From NCBI RefSeq assembly GCF_000017685.1, contig NC_010602.1, positions 2,373,501 through 2,437,500 on the forward strand: a stretch of 64,000 bases of DNA. The letters run 5' to 3'. Positions 20,715 through 29,274 of this stretch are shown in pieces (the stretch's first letter is position 1; each line of letters begins with the position of its first letter). The stretch comes from Leptospira biflexa serovar Patoc strain 'Patoc 1 (Paris)' (lineage in GTDB: Bacteria; Spirochaetota; Leptospiria; Leptospirales; Leptospiraceae). The notes beneath the pieces were generated by a model. That model saw only the letters and a list, made by a program, of their open reading frames with translations, was not told the DNA's origin and did no database searches. Made by a program: the position numbers and the translations under genes.

Positions 20715-22106
20715 ATGAAACATCCCTTCCATCAATTCCATTTGTACGAGATAGGCTCAAGGCTTTTTTGTGGAAAAAAAGGGAAACCGATTCACGAACT
20801 TTGGATTGAATTACAAAAAAATACTCTTTTCAATTGGGCCGATGAAATTTGGCTCATGGGAGTTTGGAAAAACAGTCCTAGTTCCCAAAACATTGCAAGG
20901 TCGATGCCGGAACTACAAATTGAATACCAGAAAGTAAAATCTTCGGCAAATCCAGACGATGTATACGGATCACCTTATTCCATTTATGACTATGTTCCTG
21001 ATCCGCTGGTCTCACACTCTTTTGACCTAACTGAAATATATACCTGGTTCCAATCCAAAAACAAAAAACTGATTTTAGATTTTGTACCAAATCACATGGC
21101 AATCGATAGTCCGATCATATCGAAATTTCCCAATTTGTTTTTGAAAGCAAAGGGCAACGAGGAAGCTAAAAATACCTTTTTACATTCCAACGGAATTCGT
21201 TATGTTCATGGAAAGGATCCCTACTATGATGGGTGGACTGATACCATTCAATGGGATTTCTCCAATCCAGAAGTGGAAACATTCCATATCCATCTTTTGA
21301 AAAATATCGCAAAACAATGCGATGGTGTTCGATGTGATATGGCAATGTTACCTTTACCAGAAGTTTTTGATAAAACCCATGGAATCAAATCAGTTTATGA
21401 TTGGAAAAAAATAATCCATGCAGTGAAAGAAGAATATCCAAACTTTAAATTTTATGCAGAAGTCTACTGGGGATTGGAAGATTCGCTTCAATCTCTTGGA
21501 TTCGATGCCACTTATGATAAATTTTTTTACGATTCTTTAAAACACAAAAATCTGAACCAAGTGTTTGAATTGATGCAATACCAAACACACTCATCTCACA
21601 TTCGTTTTTTGGAAAATCATGATGAGGACAGAGCCAACCACACATTTGGGGAACAAACAAATACATACTTTGGTTTGTTATGCGCAAACCCAGGAATCAT
21701 CCTCGTATTCGATGGACAAGAGCTTGGCTTTCATAAAAAAATCCCTGTTCAGATGATTGGCACTTTTGAAGAAACTCCTGATCCAAAGGTTTCAACTTTT
21801 TTTAACAGGGCACTTTCAGTAATGAACAATCGAGAGAAAAGGATTGAATACGGAGAAATCAACTATTCCGAATTCAATTTCCTTCCCATCTTTGCACGTG
21901 TTTTGCATTCGAAAAACCAAACGGAATTATTTATTTGGAATTTTCAACAAGTTATGATTTCAGGATGGATTCCCTTCCAAGAAGGAATCTCATTCCAAAA
22001 AGAACTGAGGGACATCGTGAGCGGTGAAAGTTATTCCCAAGAAAAAAATGAGAAGGGTCTATATTACAAATTAAATCCCAACCAATTACAATGGTTTATT
22101 TTTTGA
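20715..22106 (+). CDS. GH13 alpha-amylase-family glycosidase
   Basis: A 463-residue glycoside hydrolase family 13 protein. Catalytic blocks are DFVPNH (region I), GVRCDMAM (nucleophile Asp), FYAEVYWG (acid/base Glu) and ENHDEDR (third carboxylate). No signal peptide is apparent. The first 120 residues differ from typical amylases, with an unusual WADEIWLMGVW block, but GH13 members often start so. It may hydrolyse or transfer alpha-1,4-glucans; the exact activity is unknown. It is transcribed divergently from the solute-binding lipoprotein gene. The 3' end overlaps the rel gene by 11 bp on the other strand. Confidence 0.85.
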   Translation: MKHPFHQFHLYEIGSRLFCGKKGKPIHELWIELQKNTLFNWADEIWLMGVWKNSPSSQNIARSMPELQIEYQKVKSSANPDDVYGSPYSIYDYVPDPLVSHSFDLTEIYTWFQSKNKKLILDFVPNHMAIDSPIISKFPNLFLKAKGNEEAKNTFLHSNGIRYVHGKDPYYDGWTDTIQWDFSNPEVETFHIHLLKNIAKQCDGVRCDMAMLPLPEVFDKTHGIKSVYDWKKIIHAVKEEYPNFKFYAEVYWGLEDSLQSLGFDATYDKFFYDSLKHKNLNQVFELMQYQTHSSHIRFLENHDEDRANHTFGEQTNTYFGLLCANPGIILVFDGQELGFHKKIPVQMIGTFEETPDPKVSTFFNRALSVMNNREKRIEYGEINYSEFNFLPIFARVLHSKNQTELFIWNFQQVMISGWIPFQEGISFQKELRDIVSGESYSQEKNEKGLYYKLNPNQLQWFIF

Positions 22107-23394
22107 CCCTTTCTGCAAAGACTACACCTTGGATCATTCTTAAATTTTCTAAAATCTCTTTTAGCTGGTCCAAATGATCCACTTCTAACATAAATTTGGC
22201 GGTCAGTGTTCCATTCGGATGAGAGGAAGCACCTGCCTCCAGGATATTCGTTTCGTTACTCGAAATCGATTCCACCATCGATAAATAGATCCCTTGTACA
22301 TCTTTTGCACGGACTTCAATTTGAATGGGGATTGGTTCCCCTGGTCCTTCCCAACGAACAGGAATGGTTTTCATCCACTCCAATTGTTTTGTGGCAGTAG
22401 TGCAGTCCTTTTTATGAACACTCACCCCTCTCCCACGAGTGATAAACCCTATGATTTCGTCCCCAGGAATGGGCGTACAACAGGAAGCAACGCGGACGGG
22501 TACATCATTCCAACCAGCAACCGAGATTCCAAATTCCTTTGTCTCTTCTTGGTTTGTATTCGGTTTGGTTGCTTTTTTAATTTTAACCTTTTTAATTTCT
22601 TTGATCGTATTTTCATCAAATGATGGATTGGATGCTTCTAATACAGAACCAATGGTTTCTTTTTGGGAATCTTCTTGCAGTTTACGGAAATAAGCACGTA
22701 ACTTCTGTCTGGCGCCTGATGTTTTGACAATCCGAAGCCAAATGGGGGATGGTTTGGAATTTTTTTCGGTGATGATCTCAACTTGGTCTCCAGATTTTAA
22801 CTCTGTACGGAGTGTCACCATACGGCCATTGACTTTACCACCCCTTGCATGTAATCCAACATCAGTGTGGATACGAAAGGCATAATCTAATACAGTGGCA
22901 CCTTTTGGCATTTCAATGATCTCACCTTTCGGAGTGAATACAAAAATCTCATCCTCATGCAGGTCATATTGTAATTCTTCCATGAACTCTTTCGAATCCA
23001 AACTTGGGTCCTGCCAAGATTTGAGAATTTCTAACCACTTCATACGGAAGGCATTTTCCACACCATTTTGTAAGATCACCGAAGATCGAGTCAGGTTGGT
23101 TGATTCTTTATAAGCCCAATGTGCGGCCACTCCATTCTCTGCGATGGCATTCATTTCTTTTGTACGAATTTGTACTTCCATTGGCCTTCCATCCGGGCCA
23201 AAAACCGTAGTATGAAGGGATTGGTATAAATTGGTTTTAGGTGTGGCAATATAATCTTTAAACCTTCCTGGGATCGGAGTCCACAAGGTATGCACAATCC
23301 CAAGTACGCCATAACAATCTTTGATTTCATTTGCGATGATACGCACAGCACGTAAGTCAAAGATTTCAGAGAATGATTTTTCCTTTGTGACCAT
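22096..23394 (-). CDS. rel fragment 2: synthetase C-part, TGS, Zn-like, ACT
   Basis: A 432-residue open part from ATG 23394, which is M253 of the intact protein. It begins MVTKEKSFSEIFDLRAVRII, in the middle of the synthetase domain, and lacks the upstream GRAKHFYSIYRKM loop that binds nucleotide. It retains RFKDYIATPKTNLYQSLHTT, TGS (EIFVFTPKGEIIEMPKGA), a CC-containing domain (RVASCCTPIPGD) and a C-terminal ACT. If translated by reinitiation it should not make (p)ppGpp. Confidence 0.6.
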   Translation of the reverse strand: MVTKEKSFSEIFDLRAVRIIANEIKDCYGVLGIVHTLWTPIPGRFKDYIATPKTNLYQSLHTTVFGPDGRPMEVQIRTKEMNAIAENGVAAHWAYKESTNLTRSSVILQNGVENAFRMKWLEILKSWQDPSLDSKEFMEELQYDLHEDEIFVFTPKGEIIEMPKGATVLDYAFRIHTDVGLHARGGKVNGRMVTLRTELKSGDQVEIITEKNSKPSPIWLRIVKTSGARQKLRAYFRKLQEDSQKETIGSVLEASNPSFDENTIKEIKKVKIKKATKPNTNQEETKEFGISVAGWNDVPVRVASCCTPIPGDEIIGFITRGRGVSVHKKDCTTATKQLEWMKTIPVRWEGPGEPIPIQIEVRAKDVQGIYLSMVESISSNETNILEAGASSHPNGTLTAKFMLEVDHLDQLKEILENLRMIQGVVFAERVKK

Positions 23395-23466
23395 TTTACG
23401 ATAAATCGAATAAAAATGTTTTGCTCGGCCATCAATTCTTGCATCAATATTTATTTCAGCTAACCT

Positions 23467-24150
23467 TTATTTTAGGATAATTTTTATTTTTTCAATGTAT
23501 TCATCTCGTTCCGATTTTTTTGCTGAAACTCTTTTTTTAATTTCTTGGTATTCGTCTGGATGTAAGGACTGAAAGGCCAAATCTTCCAATTCAAATTTCA
23601 CTTTATAAACCCCAAGTCTTCCTGCAATTGGTGCATAAAGTGATAATACTTCTTTTGCGATCCGTTTTTGTTTTTCTTCCGGTTGGAATTTTAAGGTTCT
23701 GACATTATGAGTTTTGTCAGCAAGTTTGATGAGCATCACACGCACATCTTTGATGGTAGCAAGTAACATTTTACGAATGTTTTCTGCGGCTTCTGTTTCT
23801 TTTGATTGTGATTTGATTTCGGAAATTTTTGTGACACCTTCGACAAGGGCCGCAATATCTTCTCCAAACTCTCGGGCCATATCTTCTTTGGTATAACTTG
23901 TATCTTCCACTACATCGTGAAGAAGCCCTGCGGCAATCGCCCTTTCATCGAGTCCTAATTCATCTAAGACCGAGGCGACATTCATTGGATGGATGATGTA
24001 AGGTTCACCTGAAAGCCTTTTTTGGCCTTCGTGCATTTTGTCTGCAATATGATATGCTTTTTGAATCAGTTGTGCTTTTTCAGGACCAAGTCTTTTTTGG
24101 ACAGCGTCAAATAACTCCTGTTTGTCTTTTATATCCTGATACAGTCCCAT
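23467..24150 (-). CDS. rel fragment 1: HD hydrolase domain
   Basis: The 227-residue open part upstream of the TAA. It contains GEPYIIHPMNVASVL, GLLHDVVEDT (HD motif) and ADKTHNVRTL, the manganese-dependent (p)ppGpp hydrolase. It could by itself be a functional hydrolase that lacks regulatory domains. Start ATG overlaps the nadC stop by one base (TAATG), indicating coupling. Confidence 0.75.
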   Translation of the reverse strand: MGLYQDIKDKQELFDAVQKRLGPEKAQLIQKAYHIADKMHEGQKRLSGEPYIIHPMNVASVLDELGLDERAIAAGLLHDVVEDTSYTKEDMAREFGEDIAALVEGVTKISEIKSQSKETEAAENIRKMLLATIKDVRVMLIKLADKTHNVRTLKFQPEEKQKRIAKEVLSLYAPIAGRLGVYKVKFELEDLAFQSLHPDEYQEIKKRVSAKKSERDEYIEKIKIILK

Positions 24151-25013
24151 TACTTTATATCCAAACTAATGTCTAAAAATTTAACCGTATGTGTGAGATA
24201 ACCCATACTCACTCCAATCCCATCAAACTTGGACAAAAAGTTTAATTTTTCAGGTGTGATCCCACCTGAACATTCGATCCGAATCATTGGAGCTGTTTCC
24301 TTTAAGATTTGAATCGCTTTTTCGGTATCTGTATCTGAAAAATTATCGAGTAAAATGATATCAGGTTTGGCAAGGATCGCGTCATTCAATTGAAAAATCC
24401 CATCAATCTCCAATTCAATTTTTTTGCCGGGATTTTTTTCTCGTACTAATTGTACGGCAGTTTGGATGGAACCAGCACGCGCAATATGATTGTCTTTTAA
24501 CATTGCCATCTCGGACAAATTCAATCGGTGGTTGGCACCTCCTCCCATATACACCGCATACTTGGCTAGTTTTCGGTAACCAGGAAGTGTTTTCCTTGTA
24601 TCAAGAATGAGTAGGTTTGGAAACTGTTTTGCTACTTTATTGGCGTTCGTTGCAATCCCGGAAAGGTATTGGATAAAATTCAGTAAAATTCGTTCCATTT
24701 TAAGAATCCCAACAAGGGATCCCTTTAATTCCCCTACCACTGTTCCTTTGGAAAGTGTCGCTCCATCGGATAAGATTCCATTCCAAGTGACATCTGCTTT
24801 GGTTTTTTGGATGAGACAGGGAATGACCGCCGTTCCACACAAAATCCCTTCTTCTTTAGCCAGTAAAACTGCCGTGCAGGTTTCTTCTTTGGCAAACAAT
24901 GTGTCGGTTGTGATATCCCCTGCTGGTAAATCCTCATCCAGTGCCATTTGCACAAGGGTTTCGAAGTCTTTTTCTGAGATTTCAGTGACGGGAGAAGTAT
25001 AGCCTCGGTTCAT
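24150..25013 (-). CDS. nadC: quinolinate phosphoribosyltransferase
   Basis: A 287-residue NadC. Family blocks are DLPAGDITTDTLF, ERILLNFIQYLSGIAT, ILDTRKTLPGYRKLAKYAV, GGGANHRLNLSEMAMLKDNH and IECSGGI, in the usual order with the arginines and lysine that bind phosphoribosyl pyrophosphate and quinolinate. It converts quinolinate to nicotinate mononucleotide in NAD synthesis. Length is normal. The stop overlaps the rel start by one base (TAATG), so rel expression is coupled to it. Confidence 0.95.
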   Translation of the reverse strand: MNRGYTSPVTEISEKDFETLVQMALDEDLPAGDITTDTLFAKEETCTAVLLAKEEGILCGTAVIPCLIQKTKADVTWNGILSDGATLSKGTVVGELKGSLVGILKMERILLNFIQYLSGIATNANKVAKQFPNLLILDTRKTLPGYRKLAKYAVYMGGGANHRLNLSEMAMLKDNHIARAGSIQTAVQLVREKNPGKKIELEIDGIFQLNDAILAKPDIILLDNFSDTDTEKAIQILKETAPMIRIECSGGITPEKLNFLSKFDGIGVSMGYLTHTVKFLDISLDIK

Positions 25014-25033
25014 ATAGGTCCTATGGTTTAGAC

Positions 25034-25063
25034 AAAAAAAAAGCTGCCTTTACGACAGCTTTT
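25034..25063 (-). terminator. intrinsic terminator of the LysM lipoprotein gene
   Basis: AAAAGCTG (25039-25046) pairs with CAGCTTTT (25056-25063) around a 9-base loop. On the minus strand the stem is followed by about nine Ts, 25 bp past the stop at 25086. Confidence 0.8.
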
Positions 25064-25071
25064 CTTCGTTT

Positions 25072-25099
25072 CACCTAAGTCTTGTTTATTCCTTAGGTG
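25072..25099 (-). other. hairpin over the LysM-gene stop codon
   Basis: A perfect 8-bp inverted repeat CACCTAAG / CTTAGGTG (25072-25079 and 25092-25099) that encloses the stop codon region (25086-25088). There is no T-run, so it is not itself an intrinsic terminator; it precedes the true terminator at 25034-25063. Confidence 0.5.
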
Positions 25100-26483
25100 C
25101 TTTTCCAATTTTTCCCGTTTTTGGTGGGATATTGAGTTTTTGTTTTGGATAAATTAGATTTTTGTTACGAATCGTTTTACGGTTCGCTTCAAAAATACGT
25201 GGCCAAAGTTTTGCGTCACTGTAGATATCTTCACGATCAGCAATTCTCCAAAGGCAATCTGCTGGATTCGATTTTTCTACGGTGTATCGTTTCCAACCAC
25301 CAGACAATTCTTCTACTTGAGAAGAAGAAGCTTTTGGTTCCTTCGAATCTGCAGTTGTTTCATCAGTTTCTACAGTTTTGCGATCTTTTTTCGCAACGTT
25401 ATTTTTCCCTTTTAGAGTTTCGATTTGGTCGATCGAAATTTCTGCCAAACGAATCGCTTCCTCGGATTGAGTGATGGAATCTTCAAACTTATCTTGTTCA
25501 AGTAAGTTACCAGATGCTTGTAAGGATTCGTTGGAAGCTCCTAAGTTTTCTTGGGTGCTTGCATAGGATTCTTTTGCATTGGATTTCAGATACGTATCAG
25601 CATTCAATTCGCCAAAACGAAGATTTGCATCTTCCACCACTTCTCGAGCTTGCGCATTGCGATTTTTAGCGTGGTCTTTGATGGAATCTTGTAAAAGAGA
25701 AGCAGATGCCAATCGAGCCGTTTTGATTTTTTCGTCTGCTGATTTTAATTTACCAGCTTGGATGTCTTCTCGTGCTGATGCCACTCTCGCTTTTTCTTCA
25801 TCAATGGCAGGGTTACCCGCTTTTGAATACGATGCTGCTTTGTCGAGTAATGCATCCACTTCATCTGCTGATTTCACAAGAGCACCACCTGATTTTTCAA
25901 GTGCTACTTTTTTAGCTTCAGAGCTGATCTTAGATGCTTCTTGGAATTGGTTGTGGGCATCTTCATATTCTTGTAATGCAACAGTTCGTTTTAATTCTTT
26001 GGCGGACTCATCTTTGTCTTCGCGTAAGTATGATGCAAGGCTTGCATCTGCTTGGGCTAATTTCGTTTCCCCAGCATCTCTTGCGGCCACAGCTTTTTTG
26101 TATTCTTCAGGAGTGTATTCAGAGGCATACGCTTCATCAGCCGCATCAATGGCAGCAACTGCTTCCTCACGAGATTTGGCAGCTAACTTAGGCAATGTTT
26201 TTTCCAAAGCATCATAAGCTTTGGAAATTGCATAATCCGCACTCTTCTTGGATTCAGATGCTTTTTCTTCTGCCGCAAACTCATTTGCAGAAACTAAGTT
26301 TTTTTTAGCTTCGCTAAATTCTTCCGGGGCATACTCTTCTGCAGAAAGCCTTTCTGCTCGCTCCACTTGCGACTTTGCCAGAGCTAATTCTTTGAGTGGT
26401 AGTTCTTGGGCGCAGTTCACAAAGCCTGCAGAGAACAATACCAAAGCGGAGAGAAAGACTGATGTCTTTTTCTTTTTTAACAT
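25086..26483 (-). CDS. LysM-domain lipoprotein with DUF4398-like helical repeats
   Basis: About 465 residues from ATG 26483, which has a good AAGGAG upstream; the frame is open to 26534. The N-terminus is a lipoprotein signal (MLKKKKTSVFLSALVLFSAG followed by FVNC lipobox). Residues about 25-380 are Ala/Glu/Lys-rich alpha-helical repeats (RAERLSAEEYAPEEFSEAKK and similar), like DUF4398 proteins. The last about 65 residues are a LysM domain (YTVEKSNPADCLWRIADRED ... IYPKQKLNIP) that would bind peptidoglycan. It likely tethers the envelope to the cell wall as a lipid-anchored spacer. The coiled-coil makes it prone to antisense ORF artefacts. Confidence 0.85.
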   Translation of the reverse strand: MLKKKKTSVFLSALVLFSAGFVNCAQELPLKELALAKSQVERAERLSAEEYAPEEFSEAKKNLVSANEFAAEEKASESKKSADYAISKAYDALEKTLPKLAAKSREEAVAAIDAADEAYASEYTPEEYKKAVAARDAGETKLAQADASLASYLREDKDESAKELKRTVALQEYEDAHNQFQEASKISSEAKKVALEKSGGALVKSADEVDALLDKAASYSKAGNPAIDEEKARVASAREDIQAGKLKSADEKIKTARLASASLLQDSIKDHAKNRNAQAREVVEDANLRFGELNADTYLKSNAKESYASTQENLGASNESLQASGNLLEQDKFEDSITQSEEAIRLAEISIDQIETLKGKNNVAKKDRKTVETDETTADSKEPKASSSQVEELSGGWKRYTVEKSNPADCLWRIADREDIYSDAKLWPRIFEANRKTIRNKNLIYPKQKLNIPPKTGKIGKAPKE

Positions 26484-26514
26484 AACAAACTCCTTAATGT
26501 TTGGTAGGGGGGTA

Positions 26515-26544
26515 TAAAAAAGAGAGAAGCGCAAAATACGCTTC
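26515..26544 (-). terminator. candidate terminator of the STAS gene
   Basis: GAAGCG (26526-26531) and CGCTTC (26539-26544) form a 6-bp stem with a 7-base loop. The minus-strand read continues into a T-rich stretch. It lies 6 bp after the stop of the 26550 gene and separates it from the LysM gene. Confidence 0.6.
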
Positions 26545-26549
26545 CTCTT

Positions 26550-26885
26550 CTATTTGAAAGCAGTGACTGCTTCGTCTTCGCTATCGAAAATTTCAAAAAA
26601 TGAAGTCAACTTAGTGAGTTCAAATACCTTACGAACAGAACCTGCTACGTTGATGATTTTTAAACCACCTTGGTATTTTTTCAGGTTGGACAAACTTGAA
26701 ATTAAAGCTCCAATTCCGGAAGAGTCGATGTAAGATACCTTCTCGAGATTGATGACGATGCAATACTTTTGTTCTTCGATCAATTTGGCGATTACATCCT
26801 TGATCTCAGGCGCGTTATAAAGGTCGATTTCCCCGTTAATATCGAGTACTACGATTTTATCTTTTTCCCTTCTGGTGATTTCCAT
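26550..26885 (-). CDS. STAS-domain anti-anti-sigma factor
   Basis: A 111-residue SpoIIAA/RsbV-like protein. The core VVLDINGEIDLYNAPEIKDVIAKL and the phosphoacceptor loop YIDSSGIGALIS (Ser of DSSGIG) are intact. Such proteins bind an anti-sigma kinase when unphosphorylated and release a sigma factor. An RsbW-like kinase is encoded at 52.8-53.2 kb, which may be a partner, but the link is only inferred. It precedes the LysM lipoprotein gene with 66 bp between and a terminator-like hairpin in the gap. Confidence 0.9.
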   Translation of the reverse strand: MEITRREKDKIVVLDINGEIDLYNAPEIKDVIAKLIEEQKYCIVINLEKVSYIDSSGIGALISSLSNLKKYQGGLKIINVAGSVRKVFELTKLTSFFEIFDSEDEAVTAFK

Positions 26886-26978
26886 GTGTGTCTAGAGACT
26901 CCTCAATGAAGCTACAATCAATGTAGAAATGACGGTACAATTGCATTCAAAAAAAATGGGTACGTCAACCTAATAATT

Positions 26979-28094
26979 TTAGCTACCAAACAAATTTTTC
27001 CAATGGTCATAAAAACCCTGAAAATTGCCTATTTCTATGGACTTTCGCATCTTTTCCATGAAGCTCTGCATAAAAAATAAATTATGGTAGGTAGATAAGG
27101 AAAAGGCTGTTAATTCCTTTACTTTATGTAAGTGGCGAATGTAACCGAGACTATATGTTTTGCATACCTTACATTCACATTGTGGGTCAATTGGTGAATC
27201 ACTCAGGCGATGGGATTCATTTCGCAGATTGATCTTGCCTTTTGATGTGAAAACTTGGCCATTCCGAGCATTCCTTGTGGGCAAAACACAATCGAACATA
27301 TCGATTCCGTTTTTCACACCTTCCAGGATATCGACGACCGTTCCCACTCCCATAAGGTATCTCGGTCTCGATTTGTCCAAATGAGGGGCCATACATTCTA
27401 AAATGCGAATGTATTCAGGCCTTGGTTCGCCCACACTTAAGCCCCCAATGGCAATTCCTGGAAAATCAATTTTTTGTAATGTTTCCAAACTCCGAAGACG
27501 AAGGGTTTCATTCACTCCACCTTGCACAATCGGAAATACATTTTGCCCACCTGGATTTTCCATCCAATACGCAAATGATTCCTTAGCCCAACGGTGCGTC
27601 CGATCTAAGGCAAGTTCCAATCGTTTGGTATCACTCCCATAAGGGGCACAATCATCTAGTACCATCATGATGTCAGACCCGATGGACCTTTGCATATCGA
27701 TCACAGAGGCAGGTGTAAATTTATGATGGCTTCCATCAATATGCGATTGGAAACGAACCCCATCGTCTTCAAATTTAAAGAGGCTTGCCAGGCTAAAGAC
27801 CTGGAACCCACCCGAATCGGTGAGTAATGCCTTTTTGTAGGACATAAAATTTTTTAAGCCCTGAAAATGATCGAAGACTTCTTTGCCTGGTTTTAGATAG
27901 AGATGGTAGGTATTGGCAAGGATGAGGTTGTAACCCAGTTCATCGATATCTTCAGAAGTGAGAGACTTAATGCTACCACGAGTGCCCACTGGCATAAAGA
28001 TCGGAGTTTGGATTTGGATGCCATTCAGATCTAAAGTGCCAGTCCTCGCATAAGAACCTGTATCGTAAATACCTTCTTTAAAAATAGAAGACAC
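26979..28094 (-). CDS. tgt: queuine tRNA-ribosyltransferase
   Basis: A 371-residue Tgt. Diagnostic blocks are [25 protein letters not shown] (catalytic/recognition), [20 protein letters not shown] and the zinc site [19 protein letters not shown]. It exchanges guanine at position 34 of tRNAs for the queuosine precursor. Start is GTG at 28094, which overlaps the stop of the Fur-family gene as TAGTG, implying translational coupling. Length is normal. Confidence 0.95.
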   Translation of the reverse strand: MSSIFKEGIYDTGSYARTGTLDLNGIQIQTPIFMPVGTRGSIKSLTSEDIDELGYNLILANTYHLYLKPGKEVFDHFQGLKNFMSYKKALLTDSGGFQVFSLASLFKFEDDGVRFQSHIDGSHHKFTPASVIDMQRSIGSDIMMVLDDCAPYGSDTKRLELALDRTHRWAKESFAYWMENPGGQNVFPIVQGGVNETLRLRSLETLQKIDFPGIAIGGLSVGEPRPEYIRILECMAPHLDKSRPRYLMGVGTVVDILEGVKNGIDMFDCVLPTRNARNGQVFTSKGKINLRNESHRLSDSPIDPQCECKVCKTYSLGYIRHLHKVKELTAFSLSTYHNLFFMQSFMEKMRKSIEIGNFQGFYDHWKNLFGS

Positions 28095-28573
28095 TATTTT
28101 TTGTTTTTATGTTCGCAAGTTGCAAAGTTTGTACAATTGCCAAAAATATTCAAACTATGGCCTGTGATGGTAAAACCATTTTCCGAAGCGGCTTTGTTTT
28201 GTAATTCTTCGATCCTTTCATCGATGAATTCTACGGTCCTACCACATTGCATACAAATGATATGATCATGGTGTTCATGCCCAATGATATGTTCGTAGTA
28301 TTTATAATCTTTTCCAAAATCGTGTTCTTCGAGAAGTCCCGCTTCCACCATAATGGCCAAAATTCGATAAATGGTCGCTTTAGAAATTCGGTCTTTATTG
28401 TCTTTCAGTTCGTCGAGCAAACCTTCTGCAGTAAAATGATTATGAGAAGAAAAAATCTTTTGCGCAACTAACAAACGTTGGTTTGTAATTTTTAAACCTT
28501 TTTCTTTGAGATACTCCTCAAAGGCGAGCATTTCTTTTTTAGTGTCTTCGGAGGAAATTGGATCGTTTTGCAA
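28094..28573 (-). CDS. Fur-family transcriptional regulator
   Basis: A 159-residue Fur/PerR-family protein. The winged helix is residues about 20-90 ([16 protein letters not shown], then [20 protein letters not shown]), followed by the metal-binding half with a His-rich segment ([21 protein letters not shown]) and a CxxC (CMQC) plus a C-terminal C-x(5)-C (CTNFATC). Whether it senses iron, manganese, zinc or peroxide cannot be told. The second Cys pair spacing (5) is unlike the CxxC of PerR, so PerR is less likely. It is co-transcribed with tgt through a TAGTG overlap. Confidence 0.88.
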   Translation of the reverse strand: MQNDPISSEDTKKEMLAFEEYLKEKGLKITNQRLLVAQKIFSSHNHFTAEGLLDELKDNKDRISKATIYRILAIMVEAGLLEEHDFGKDYKYYEHIIGHEHHDHIICMQCGRTVEFIDERIEELQNKAASENGFTITGHSLNIFGNCTNFATCEHKNKK

Positions 28574-28598
28574 GGGTTAAATCTCCTAAATTCGTAAC

Positions 28599-29150
28599 TT
28601 AATTCAATACACCAGAAATGGAATAATACCAAGCTCTTTCTGCTTCTTCTGCAATTCTCAGAGCCATCACCCTTAGGAGGCGATTTTGTGCTTCGAGTTC
28701 TGATTCGCGAAACCCAATTTGAGTCGAATAATGGACTCTGCCAGGGATTTCACTGCGCTCCATCGGAATTTTGACTCCTGTTTCCGCTTCGATGATTTCG
28801 ACTCGAGTGACGACAAACAATTCCGATGTAATGTGTTGGTCTGCCAAATCCATCAAATCACCTACTTGTTGGTAGTGGACAATTTCTGCATACAAACGGT
28901 ATTTCGCGAGAGTTTTTTCTCGAGTGGTGATAAACCTTCCCCTCCGGTCGATCTCTTCCATGATCATTTGGGTGAGTCGGGTATGCATCCCTGGGGAATA
29001 GGTATTGTTCCTCACATTTTGGATGTAGAGCAGTCGTTTGGAATCAGGGACGGGAACTCCATCAATTTTGGGAGGTCGACCAGGTTCTTTTGAAAAAAAA
29101 GCACATCCAGAAACGACGAGCGAGAATAAGAATACAACACCTGGCTTCAT
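28599..29150 (-). CDS. lptE: LptE-like lipoprotein (LPS assembly)
   Basis: A 183-residue lipoprotein with a clean signal (MKPGVVFLFSLVVSGC) and Cys at position 16. The mature protein has the length and an alternating hydrophobic core similar to LptE, which plugs the LptD barrel and delivers lipopolysaccharide to the cell surface. Segments KRLLYIQNVRNNTYSPGMHTR and ERSEIPGRVHYSTQ fit the family. The match is moderate, so another small outer-membrane-associated lipoprotein is possible. It starts on the minus strand about 125 bp from the divergent M23 gene. Confidence 0.65.
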   Translation of the reverse strand: MKPGVVFLFSLVVSGCAFFSKEPGRPPKIDGVPVPDSKRLLYIQNVRNNTYSPGMHTRLTQMIMEEIDRRGRFITTREKTLAKYRLYAEIVHYQQVGDLMDLADQHITSELFVVTRVEIIEAETGVKIPMERSEIPGRVHYSTQIGFRESELEAQNRLLRVMALRIAEEAERAWYYSISGVLN

Positions 29151-29274
29151 ATGAATTTGTTCCCTGTCATACTAGGTCCTAAGTCTAGATTGTCAAGGGA
29201 ATCGAAATGAAAGAGAATTTCCTTTTCGGAAAGGAAAGGCATGACAAAGGAAGAGGGAAGTTTCTACTTTTCCC

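Larger units (their letters stand above)
22096..24150 (-). pseudogene. rel: rel (RSH, bifunctional (p)ppGpp synthetase/hydrolase) interrupted by one in-frame TAA
   Basis: The minus-strand frame from ATG 24150 to the stop at 22096 spans 684 sense positions, one of which is TAA (23467-23469, codon 228). Upstream and downstream halves are in the same frame. The segment after the stop reads RLAEINIDARIDGRAKHF and is the expected continuation, containing the synthetase G-loop (GRAKHFYSI). The whole encodes HD hydrolase, synthetase with the RFKD signature of bifunctional enzymes, TGS, zinc-finger-like and ACT domains. No ATG, GTG or TTG precedes M253 (23394). It could be a true nonsense mutation, a readthrough stop or a sequencing error. 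Confidence 0.8.

Noticed and set aside
23151..23447. 98-residue minus-strand frame covering the rel stop region
   Set aside because: It is in a different frame from rel. The rel frame itself is continuous apart from the TAA, so no frameshift is needed and this frame is a shadow.
25579..26217. 212-residue plus-strand frame antisense to the LysM lipoprotein
   Set aside because: It is Ser/Ala-rich and is the mirror of the Ala/Glu/Lys-rich repeats. No signal, motif or ribosome-binding site supports it.
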